DNA from: Bipolaris cookei
Lineage: Eukaryota; Ascomycota; Dothideomycetes; Pleosporales; Pleosporaceae
DNA length: 64,000 bases
Reading direction: 5' to 3'
NCBI GenBank assembly: GCA_002286855.1
Contig: NRSV01000077.1
Coordinates: 62,001-126,000, forward strand
Shown: one piece after another, positions 22,901 to 30,658 of the stretch
Numbering within the stretch: the stretch's first letter is position 1
Layout: every line of letters starts with the position of its first letter
Translations under genes and position numbers: made by a program
Notes under the pieces: model-generated
Databases searched by the model: none
The model's input: the letters and a program-made list of their open reading frames with translations, nothing else
Told to the model about the DNA's origin: nothing

Positions 22901-23714
22901 GTTGGGGTAGCCGCTCTTCTAGGCCTAGATCTTTGGTCTCCTTTTCTAGTACTCTATAGAAAGTATTCCAGTTTGTCTGTCTAGTATCATATCGTTTTGG
23001 CTGGCTAGGCAGCTGGCTAGGAGCGCAGATACTAAATAGTATAGCGTGGTGATCAGATCCTACTTCAGGTATAGTCTGCCAGTCCTGGATACTAGCAGCT
23101 ATGTTGTTGGTTGCAAAAGTAAGATCTAATACGCTTTCTTGCCGCATATGAGCTCTAAAGAAAGTGCCCTCTCCTAGAGTATTTAGTAGACTAAGATTCT
23201 GGGTATCTATCCACTTTACTAGATCTTCTGCTTGTGTACTAGGGCTGCAATCTTTTAAGCTCCATCTAGGATGGTGGGTGTTAAAATCTCCTACAACAAT
23301 TGACTTTTCTTGTAGCGTTTCTTGCAGTATACGCCTTTGGATTGTTGATTTTTCTAGTCCTTCTTGGAGGCTCTTCTCATTATAAATGTTGTAGATATAG
23401 ATACTAGAAGGAGTAGCTAGTACTTTAATAGCTTGAAAGTCGTTATCGTCGCTAATAAAGGGGATAGTTTCTACTTCTAGATCCTTTCTAATATAGAAAA
23501 GTACTCTAGGCCTTAGAAAGTTATCTCTTGGGGTAGGTATTATCTGAGTATAGTCCTGGTGGGCTACTGATCTAGTATTCTCGTAGGTAGATCCCTTTAC
23601 TAGCCAGGGTTCTTGTATAGCTAGTATCTTAGCGTTTACTTGAATAGCCAGATTTAGCGCGCTCTCTGTAGCAGGGCTATTTCTATTAACATTTATTTGT
23701 AGAACTTTTAACAT
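19908..23714 (-). CDS. LINE-B ORF2: endonuclease, reverse transcriptase, RNase H (1268 aa)
   Basis: Carries out target-primed reverse transcription. An N-terminal AP-like endonuclease (about 1-240) has VLQINVNRN, IQEPW, VVGDFNTHHPRW and GSDHHAI. The reverse transcriptase (about 500-780) has KAYRVISLLSCLGKVLERL, FLDIKGAFDHVS, TGTPQGSPASPILF and the catalytic SYIDD near residue 693. The RNase H domain has YSDAS, YNGELEGITLG, YADNQAA and WVPGHQDIIGNERADALAK. A C-terminal cysteine-histidine motif (CPCNYRATQDTSHILLSC) follows. This order is typical of the Tad clade. The start codon lies one nucleotide after the ORF1 stop (TAGAATG), which suggests termination-reinitiation. No stops or frameshifts are present. 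Confidence 0.95.
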   Translation of the reverse strand: MLKVLQINVNRNSPATESALNLAIQVNAKILAIQEPWLVKGSTYENTRSVAHQDYTQIIPTPRDNFLRPRVLFYIRKDLEVETIPFISDDNDFQAIKVLATPSSIYIYNIYNEKSLQEGLEKSTIQRRILQETLQEKSIVVGDFNTHHPRWSLKDCSPSTQAEDLVKWIDTQNLSLLNTLGEGTFFRAHMRQESVLDLTFATNNIAASIQDWQTIPEVGSDHHAILFSICAPSQLPSQPKRYDTRQTNWNTFYRVLEKETKDLGLEERLPQLPRSSNYTSRKLILEQHVPLEAKLDQLGEDLTKAIQKSLETSTPLVNQNPRPKPWWTSDLTSRKRGLNRAYRAYKKEAEKANNSSLYQWKREYLSTKNRYLRAIRRAKQDHWETFLQKDSPKEIYKAMAYTKDNLSTRIPTIKSKESFTEKCKAFREDLFPLPPTTPTPSLYTYKGDRKWDWPALTRNELYFACNKVKATSPGPDLISQDIIQKVYQTQSETLFKIYSIFFNLGYHPRCWRKAKGVILKKSNKPDYSVPKAYRVISLLSCLGKVLERLVARRLGALAETTDLLHPSQMGGRLKKSAIDAALLFYNNIQLQKQKHRVTTTIFLDIKGAFDHVSKNKLLEVMRDQGLPCSLLAWTKSFLENRELELSFDRQTESPQEITTGTPQGSPASPILFLIYSKPLFEAIQVNDRTYSSSYIDDLQISISSTSVRKNIKLLEKTVEDLFILAKESAIQFDSSKTELINWTRSKRDRSRVLTLPSQEIVQSKELVRWLGVYYDCSLKFKQHSCIRNQQASAAFHRLSRLANSNKGLSPRAVRQLYLACVTSVADYGCQIFWREQTAAENQRQKLQNQACRKILGSFRTSPTIPSEVEAALYPPRIRLNNSLRQYAFRALKLAPTHPINIAISSNQGKQLERITKSISRTLSRDSEKIQHYASMPWSLDMPYNTHISKKPKELEAKDHKKQLEDKHLLSIYSDASSTIKGKGIGVGVVFYKGATCIAQRKVNIGYNQLVYNGELEGITLGLEKAIDLVDDCLEVKVYADNQAAILRLNTASDNPGQEWQLRCIRAAEKLREIGLSPTIHWVPGHQDIIGNERADALAKDATKLDPSSSRTSLAVIGTRVKQLGQREWLIYLEQYKRKAIELNSNTYAAKYKWKIRKQIAIPPTSREVSSAFYQLKLGHCYLRSFLFNRGKVDSKVCPCNYRATQDTSHILLSCTLYKEARKKMQETSKDPLSLAFLLGTSIGIQATIRFVEETKAGTQAWYKENTDN

Positions 23715-23715
23715 T

Positions 23716-25170
23716 CTAGTTTAATGAGGTAGGTGTTTTAGAGACTCTAGCTTGTAGAATCTCGCAGTCTTGGCTATTAGCCGCGTGTGGTTTGCTGCAG
23801 TTCGCGCACTTAAAGATAGTGTGTACGCAGGCTTTGCCTTTACTAGCACAAGACTTGCACTTGTGGAGGCTAGTGTGATGGGCATCGCTGCAGATCTGGC
23901 AGGCTACTTTAGAGCATCTTATCTCTAGATGTCCAAAGCCTTGACATTTCGAGCACTGTTTAGAGTTGTTAACAACTCTAAGCTTTTCTGCCCTAAGACT
24001 TTGTCCAAGAATGTAGAGCTTTCCTCTAATAGCTCTTTCGGCTTCTTCTTCGGTAGCAAAAGCAACGCAGGCAGAGCCTACGTTTTGATTCTCTCTTCTA
24101 GCTTCAGGGGTAAGCCAGAAAGGGGTTCCTACTACTTTTAGCCCTTTGTTAAAAGTCTCGATTTCTTCTTTTAAGACTTCTAGGCTGTGGTTTGTTGGTA
24201 GCTTATGGATAACTACTTTGAACCAGGGTATAATTGGCTGTGCAGTCTGAAACTGCGTAATATCTTGCCAGATATTTTGGTTGTCTAGAAGATATTTTGC
24301 TGAGAAGGCTGGCGTAGTTGTTACGATCTTATTGCCTTTTCCTGAGATCGTTATAGAGGCGACTACTGGAGCTTGGACCCCACCTTTAGTAGCAAAGGCT
24401 TTATTAAAGGCGTTTCTTAGCTTAAGAGCGTCAAAGGCAGCTGGCGTCTTATTCACTAGCACAATCTGGCGTTCTGATAGGCTAGGGGCTTTCTTATTTT
24501 GGGTAGATTTCTGGTTTTTATTTTGGACGTTAGTCCAAGGTTGTTCTTTGTTGCTAGCTGCAACTGTTGCGTACGACGTTTTAGCTCGAATTGGAGCTTG
24601 AGTTTGTTGGGTAGGGTAGGTAGTAGTAGTAGGTGGCTTTTCTAGGCGTCTCACTTTCTCTCGTAGTTCTTTTGAGACGTTAGAGAGCGAAAAGATTTGG
24701 TCTCCTAGAATAGATGAGTTTTTCTTATTTACTCTGCCGTTCTCAGTGTAGTCTCTAAAAACTTCCACTAGGTCTAGCAGGTTAGTCTGCTGGGTGGGGT
24801 TGTTTTCGGCTAGATTAGCTGCTTGGACTACTAGGTTTCTAGCAATTTCAAGAGCTTCTTTTACTGAGGTTGCTTTTGGTGTTCTGTTTTGACTACTAAA
24901 AGGATCCCTGAGTGATGAGCCGATAAATGGTGAGAAGTTGCTCCTAGATCGCGTCTCTAACCGTGTCTTTTCTGGTGAAAAGTTTGCTTGTCTCTTATTG
25001 GCCGGTAGCATTGGTAGTTCGAATATACTAGATGTTTCTGGCTGTTGGGTTGGGGTAGCTGGTGGCGCGGTGTCCATTTCTATCTCGTTCTGAATTTGGG
25101 AGTCTAGCCCTAGTGTTTGCTGGCTAGATCCCGGCGGGTGGACGTCAATAGTATCGCTATCGGGTGGCAT
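23716..25170 (-). CDS. LINE-B ORF1, Gag-like nucleic-acid-binding protein (484 aa)
   Basis: Binds the element's RNA to form the transposition particle. The N-terminal half is hydrophilic with Ser/Thr/Gln-rich stretches and likely disordered. A central region resembles an RNA-recognition fold (VVIHKLPTNHSLEVLKEEI to VAFATEEEAERAIRGKLYIL). The C-terminus has CCHC zinc knuckles: CSKCQGFGHLEIRC, then CQICSDAHHTSLHKC, then a further Cys-rich unit ending CANCSKPHAANSQDC. It precedes ORF2 with almost no gap. The length fits Tad-type ORF1. About half the residues differ from LINE-A ORF1 by eye, so these are sister families. Confidence 0.9.
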   Translation of the reverse strand: MPPDSDTIDVHPPGSSQQTLGLDSQIQNEIEMDTAPPATPTQQPETSSIFELPMLPANKRQANFSPEKTRLETRSRSNFSPFIGSSLRDPFSSQNRTPKATSVKEALEIARNLVVQAANLAENNPTQQTNLLDLVEVFRDYTENGRVNKKNSSILGDQIFSLSNVSKELREKVRRLEKPPTTTTYPTQQTQAPIRAKTSYATVAASNKEQPWTNVQNKNQKSTQNKKAPSLSERQIVLVNKTPAAFDALKLRNAFNKAFATKGGVQAPVVASITISGKGNKIVTTTPAFSAKYLLDNQNIWQDITQFQTAQPIIPWFKVVIHKLPTNHSLEVLKEEIETFNKGLKVVGTPFWLTPEARRENQNVGSACVAFATEEEAERAIRGKLYILGQSLRAEKLRVVNNSKQCSKCQGFGHLEIRCSKVACQICSDAHHTSLHKCKSCASKGKACVHTIFKCANCSKPHAANSQDCEILQARVSKTPTSLN

Positions 25171-25380
25171 TGCTTAGTAAGGAGTGGTCTGTGTGTTCTG
25201 TGTCAGAGGCGAGACGTGTTCAGAATCTGTCTGTTTTAGAAGCTTCTAGCAGCACAGCGCGTAGGTTGCACGTTTTGAAAGTGGTTGCAATCGATTTCTC
25301 GTGGTCTTTTTGTGTATATAGAGCTAAAATACACCTACTCTGGAAAAACTCGAAGTTGGTGTTGTCGGACGGCTTCTTTA

Positions 25381-26959
25381 GAATGGCTCCTGTAGCTCTT
25401 CTCCAGCATATTGGATGGTAACCGTAGTTAAATAGCAGAGAGTAAGCTTTAAAGAACGTATTTGGCTGAGCTTGGTAGGCGGCTGTGATAATTTCCTGTG
25501 ATAAGGCGTCTGGGCCAGGTGAGCTGCTTTTAACCTTATTAGAACAGGCGCGTTCTAGCTCGGTTATCGATAGCGCTGGCCATTCCCACTCTTTCTCTTG
25601 GTAGTTATTGAAGCTTGGTGGTACTGTACTTGGTGGTGGAGGGAATAGTGCTTTTCGAAGGGCGTTACACTTTCCTTTAAACGAGGTTTCTAGCGTCTCT
25701 CCTTGGATAGGAGGGATTCTTTCTACTCTCTTTTCCTTAGTGTAGTCCATAGCTTTGAAGATAGATTGTGGGTCTTCCTTTTTAAGGAAGTTATTCCAGT
25801 GCTCTCTTTTAGCTTTTCTAATTGCTGCTTGGTAGGTGTTTCGCGCTAAGAGGAAGTCTCTCTTAAAGAGGTAGGTTTCTTCTATAGACGTAGCTTGTAG
25901 CTGTTGTACGAATATCCTTTGGCAGTGTGATACGTTTTTTCTTAGCTTAGTTAACTCCTGGCTCCACCAGGGCTTTGCTTTTGGCCCTAGTTTTAGTTGT
26001 GGAATAGCTTTATCTGCAGCTTGTTGGATTACTAGCGTAATAGCTTCTCCAATTACGTCTAGTTGCAGCTTAAGCTCGTTGTCTTGGGCTAGGAGTAGGT
26101 TTTTTGAATCTGCTTTTCTTGGTTGGTTGATCTGATCTAGAGATTGTAGAGCTGCGTTGTTCTGTATAGCTTTGTCTAGTTCTTTTTTAAATAGGTCCCA
26201 GTCTGCCCTTTTCGTATTGTATCTTGTTTGGCTAGTAGGGTTATTAACTAGGTCCTTTGTTGTGCGGATAGAGAAGAGTATCCCATGGTGATCAGATCCA
26301 GGTTCTGTTGTAATTTGCCAGTCTCTTACTTTTTCTTCTAGATCTGGGGTAGCGATAGATAGATCTAGTGTTGTTTCTCGCGACATATTAGGTCTAAAGA
26401 AGGTAGTGGCTCCTGGCGTGTTAAGAAGGCTAAGGTGTTGGTCTTCTATCCAGTCTACTAGTGGCTGGCCGCCTTGGCTGGTAATGCTACAGCCTGGGTC
26501 CCACCAGGGGTGGTGCTCGTTGGCGTCCATTAGTAGCAGGGTAGATGTTGGTAGCTGGGTGTTGGCGAGTAATCTTTGAAAGGTTTTTATATTTTCTACG
26601 TTTTTTTGGTTATACATGTTGTAGATGTTGAACTTTAAGCGTCCTTCTTGGATCGTGATAGCAATAGCGTCGGGGTCGGCTATTTCCTCTAGCTGGCTAA
26701 CCTCTGCTGTTAGAGACCTTGATATATAAAATAGAGCTCTTGGGCGGAGGTTTGTGTCTGCTTTTGGAAATATTTGGTAGAAGCTTTGGTGGGCTATTGA
26801 CCTTGGGGCTTCGTAGTTATTGCTATCTGAAGGTGCAATCCACGGCTCTTGGATTGCAATGATATCAACTTTAAGCTCAATTGCTAGTTGTAGCGTTGAC
26901 TCTGTAGTACGTGCGTTTTTGTTTAGGTTTACTTGTAGTACTTTAAGGTTTTCTACCAT
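25381..26959 (-). pseudogene. LINE-A ORF2, 5' part (endonuclease and RT start)
   Basis: N-terminal 526 codons of LINE-A ORF2, identical in protein to copy 2 up to the LINE-B junction. It includes the whole AP-like endonuclease (VLQVNLNKN, IQEPW, MDANEHHPWW, GSDHHGI) and the start of the reverse transcriptase. The frame continues past the junction into the LINE-B 5' end to a stop at 25220, giving a 579-aa chimeric open frame with endonuclease but no reverse transcriptase catalytic motif. Confidence 0.92.
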
Positions 26960-28341
26960 TATTTAATAGCTAGAAATACCTCGCAGTCTTTGCTGTTAGC
27001 AAAGTGGGTTTGTTTGCAGTTTTTGCATTTTGGTAGGGTGTGGTTGCAGGCCTTCCCTTTGGTTTTGCAGATGCTGCAAGAGTGCTGCGTAGTTAGGTGG
27101 TTTTCAGCACAGAACTGGCAGCTGACTGGGCTTTTACACCTGCTAGAGTTGTGTCCGAATCCTTGGCATTTACTGCATTGGGCAGTTAGTGGGATTTGGC
27201 GGAATTTCTCTACTGGCAGGGATTGGCCCAGAATTGTGATTCTATTGCCGATTTTCTTTGCTTCTTCTTCGGTTTTAAAAGCAATAACGATCGTGCCTGT
27301 TGGTTTACTTCTCCAGCTTCTGGAAATCCAGTGGGGGCTACCGACGATAGCTTGCCCTTTATTATAGGTAGGGATTTCTGTGTGGAGGAGCTCTAGCGTC
27401 TCTGCGCCTTCGAAAGTTGTAGGTACTTTATGGACTACTAGTTTCGTCCAGGACTCTATTGGCTGTGCTTTTTTTACTTCGAACTGGTTCTCCCATACGT
27501 TGATTTGCTGGAGTAGAAAGTCTCCTGAGTATCCTTCTGTTGTAGTAAGGATGAGGTTGTTTTTCTTAGTAGTCCAGATTTCTTTGACTACTGGGCCTTT
27601 AATACCAGCTTTTTGAAAGGCCTGGTTGATTTTGTTTCTAACTAGTAGCGGGCTAGTTAGCTGGCCTTCTGCTAATGTTAGTAGCATCTGGTAGTAGGAC
27701 GCTGGTTTTGTCGTTTTTGCTGGTTTCTTCTTTGGCTGTACTGTTGTCCAGACTTGGTTTGCGTTATTTGCTGCAATTGCAGCGTAGGAGGTTTGGGCCG
27801 GCTTTTGGGCTAGCTGGGCTGTTGGTTGAGCTTTAAAAGCTGCTGTTGTAACTTGCTTAAGCGTTTTTGTTGCCTGTTGCGAGGCGTTTGCAAGCGTAGC
27901 TGAGTGGTAAGCTAGCTTAGCAGATAGCTTTTCTGTAAATTGGTTGGCTACTCTGCCTGTTTCAGTATAGTCTCTAAAGACGTCGAGTAGCTCTAGTAGC
28001 TTGTTTTGAGCTACGTGGGATTCTTCCATTGTAGAGGCCTGGAGGATGAGGTCTCTCGCCCAATAGATTGCCTGCTCGGAGTTCTTTGCAACTGGTTTTG
28101 GGCTGGAGGTGCTTTGGTATGGGTTTCTACCTCTATACGTATTCTCTGGTGAGAAGTTAGCATATCGTTTATTTAGTGGTAGTGTTGGTATTTCAAACAC
28201 GCTAGGTGTTTGTTGGTTTTGAGTAGGTGTAACTGGAGTAGACTCTATCTCCATTTCTCTATCGATTTGAGCCTCTGGCCCTAGGCTCTCCTGCCTGTTT
28301 TCTTGGGTGTTTACTCTAATCGTATCATTATCTGGCGGCAT
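26959..28341 (-). CDS. LINE-A copy 1 ORF1, Gag-like protein (460 aa)
   Basis: Predicted RNA-binding protein of the LINE particle, identical in amino-acid sequence to the copy 2 ORF1. The C-terminus carries three zinc-knuckle-type units (CSKCQGFGHNSSRC, CQFCAENHLTTQHSC, then CKNCKQTHFANSKDC). A central KLVVHKVPTTFEGAETLELL to VIAFKTEEEAKKIGNRITIL region resembles an RNA-recognition fold. The stop TAA overlaps the ORF2 ATG (TAATG). The frame is intact even though its downstream partner is broken by LINE-B, so this copy could only act with ORF2 supplied from elsewhere. Confidence 0.92.
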   Translation of the reverse strand: MPPDNDTIRVNTQENRQESLGPEAQIDREMEIESTPVTPTQNQQTPSVFEIPTLPLNKRYANFSPENTYRGRNPYQSTSSPKPVAKNSEQAIYWARDLILQASTMEESHVAQNKLLELLDVFRDYTETGRVANQFTEKLSAKLAYHSATLANASQQATKTLKQVTTAAFKAQPTAQLAQKPAQTSYAAIAANNANQVWTTVQPKKKPAKTTKPASYYQMLLTLAEGQLTSPLLVRNKINQAFQKAGIKGPVVKEIWTTKKNNLILTTTEGYSGDFLLQQINVWENQFEVKKAQPIESWTKLVVHKVPTTFEGAETLELLHTEIPTYNKGQAIVGSPHWISRSWRSKPTGTIVIAFKTEEEAKKIGNRITILGQSLPVEKFRQIPLTAQCSKCQGFGHNSSRCKSPVSCQFCAENHLTTQHSCSICKTKGKACNHTLPKCKNCKQTHFANSKDCEVFLAIK

Positions 28342-28575
28342 TTTATTACTAAGCTTTTCTCTTAGTAAGTAGTAAGATGGTCTGTGTGTTTTTGTTTTCG
28401 TGCGTGAGACGTGTTCAGATTAGCTACTTTACCAGCTTCTAGCTCTATAGCGCGTGAGCTGCACGACTTGGTACTAGTTGCAATCGATTTTTTTAGGATG
28501 GATTTGTATATATTTCGCTAAAATTACACCTATTCTGAAAAACTCGAAGTTGGTGATGATGGGCTTCAGCGTTAA

Positions 28576-29839
28576 ATATGGTTGTTTCATGTAACATTTG
28601 TTCTTAGAAAAAAAGAAACAAAACAAGACGTACTAGAGTGGCTCATCGATGGTGTTAATACATGGTAGTCGAAAAAAAGTCCATGCCTTTTGATAGAAAA
28701 GCCTTAAGTCATAATTACAGGTAGCTTGGGCATCGATAACTTGCGTAGCGGACATGTCTCTAGAGACAATATCATAAAACCAAACTGTTTCAGCTATAGT
28801 GCTTAGCAAAGCGACTCTTGTCCTAAGCCTTGCCAAATCGGCACCTGTGCAGATACACCCATAGCCTTAAAATCTCAGAAATCGCCAAGAAAGACTCTGC
28901 TTTGTCGCTCAACATTCCATCCAGCTTCTTTTATTATTCTTTTCCTCTTGAAACACGGATGTATGCGGCATGTCACATAGCTAATGAGCGGATACAGGAC
29001 ATATCATAGGCCCACATGTTAGGTTCATAAGATTATTTTCTTCATGCTTGCAGGGTGCTAAGGGATCCAATGGTGATACTTGATCATCTAGTTCGAGCGT
29101 GAGCCATGAATACTCAAAGACGAGTCGCTACTCCGCACAACCTATTGTTCCAAGCATATGGCGTGTAGCATTGTGATACTTCTTGAATTTAGTTGCTATT
29201 AGAAGCCCGCTGTGTCATGGCTAGTATTGAATAATAAAGCAGCTGCTTGAGTCTTCATCGCTGGCGGAATCGTGTCCCCATGGCAGGCACCTATGGCGCA
29301 AATCTATATCGCAACAGTCAATGTATTCATGTCTGCATCTGCCCGCTTTGTTATGATCCTTAAAAACCCAATAGCAGTTTACATGCTCTAAACTCGATGA
29401 TTTCTCCGAATGACAAACTGTTGTAACTTAGCTATGGTGTTCGTGTAGAGGAAATGAAACTGTGTAAGAGAAGCCTGAAAGACCCCAAGAACAACTTAAT
29501 TAAACATCTATCAAATTCTTGGTTCTATAATGCTCTGTCTCTATTCTGCAGCATTGTGATACATTTGTGTCCTGATCACCGCTATGCATCTAGCGCCAAC
29601 TTAGACGATGGTGGTTGCTAGAGACAAGGAAAACAGGTATTCTTGGAAATTCTTTCGGTGTATTTCATCAAAGCATTATGGCGGCGAACTTGTAAAAGCA
29701 CAGATATTTCCATTTCTCAGGTGTGAACATCATATCTCGACATTCTATAAATTGTCGTTTGCATATTCGTTATTAAACTGCTTTCACGTTGTTGAATCTC
29801 TCAAAAGTCTCCGCTTTCTTTGGGTCCGTGATGGTTGTA
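28576..29839. other. Intergenic between LINE-A copy 1 and EXS pseudogene
   Basis: No supported coding region, RNA or repeat. The small open frames here lack recognisable domains and start context. Confidence 0.45.
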
Positions 29840-30658
29840 TTATATACATTCGCGTTGCTTAACAGTACGTTTTGAGTTTGTTTCTCTGTGCAACTGCAGG
29901 AACAGAAAGTAGAAAAAATACGCTCGGGCACTGCAAGAGGCATGCATTGCATTTAACTGGCTGTATGTTGCACCCCGACAGCGTCGTTTTAGAGCGTGAC
30001 GGTGGCATTTTCCCAATGCATCTATGGAATTCAGCTCTGAGAAAGGCTGAGAGCATGGAGGTAAAACCCCTTGTTCGTCCATGTCACTAGTCCGGTTGAA
30101 ATGTTCGTTTTCAATACGGAAAAGCGACCGCAGTCCTTTCCTGCAAACCTCATATAAGAGAACACTAAATGAAGTGACGACAGAATGTTGTAATTGTTGT
30201 GGGTTAGCAATGTACAAGATCCAGGTAAACCTCAGCAGGGTGTTAATCAGTATTGGAACATAGTAAACCCATACGGCTGTAAAACCCAAAAGGCCATGCA
30301 GAAAAGGGTATTTAGCACGTAGATTGCCTGGTCTCCGGTCGAAGCTAACATCCCAAGCGCCACTGACGATGATATTGATGATAGCAGGAGCGGTGAAAGT
30401 CCAGCGAGTTGAGAACGTGTCACGAGTACGGTATGCACTCAACGCAACATAGAAGAACATTGTGAGCATGTACTTTCCATCATTGATTGAGTGGATACTT
30501 TCGTATTTTGTGTCTCAGTATCGGCGGATACACTGTAAAGCACGCCATACACTGGTTAGGGTAATCGGGAAGCATAGCGCGCGGATGAGATGAGTTATAT
30601 TCTTCAGGACCGCTCTAATGCCTTTATAGAGGCAGGAGACTAGTGGGATATCGTCGCA
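29840..30658 (-). pseudogene. SYG1/XPR1-like gene fragment (EXS domain), broken
   Basis: Remnant of an EXS-domain membrane protein (SYG1/XPR1/ERD1 family, linked to phosphate export and Golgi or plasma-membrane signalling). From 30658 downward one frame encodes WRALQCIRRY, then a TGA at 30517-30515 where the family has Trp (RRYWDT), then DTKYESIHSINDGKYMLTMF. Further on come the conserved GAWDVSFDRRPGNLR, VYYVPILINTLLRFTWIL and KGLRSLFRIENEHFNR. The remaining 60 or so codons past FNRTSDMDE look unrelated or decayed. The N-terminal SPX half is absent within the window; an in-frame stop at 30659-30661 precedes the fragment. Several hydrophobic stretches fit the membrane segments of the domain. 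It is probably a decayed duplicate. Confidence 0.8.

Larger units (their letters stand above)
19667..25366 (-). mobile_element. LINE-B, full-length Tad-like LINE nested in LINE-A
   Basis: A 5.7-kb non-LTR retrotransposon inserted in ORF2 of LINE-A copy 1. A 14-bp target duplication, GGACGGCTTCTTTA, flanks it at 19653-19666 and 25367-25380. The 3' end (left side) is a run of TAA repeats read on the minus strand. The 5' end (right) begins near CCAACTTCGAGTTTTTCC, a segment almost shared with the 5' end of LINE-A, although the coding regions are diverged. Both reading frames are complete, so the copy is potentially autonomous. Confidence 0.95.
17130..28561 (-). mobile_element. LINE-A copy 1, Tad-like LINE interrupted by LINE-B
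   Basis: A full-length non-LTR retrotransposon on the minus strand: 5' end at 28561, 3' end at 17130 with an (AAT)n tail. A 13-14 bp target duplication flanks it. LINE-B (19667-25366) is inserted inside ORF2. Without LINE-B and one duplication the element would be 5718 bp, against 5719 bp for copy 2, and ORF2 would have the same 1265 codons. The encoded ORF1 is identical to that of copy 2. The 3' untranslated region (17130-17450) matches 43325-43646. Confidence 0.95.

Noticed and set aside
29840..30020. C-terminal extension of the EXS fragment as genuine coding
   Set aside because: After FNRTSDMDE the sequence loses family character and becomes compositionally odd; it is probably a read-through of non-coding DNA.
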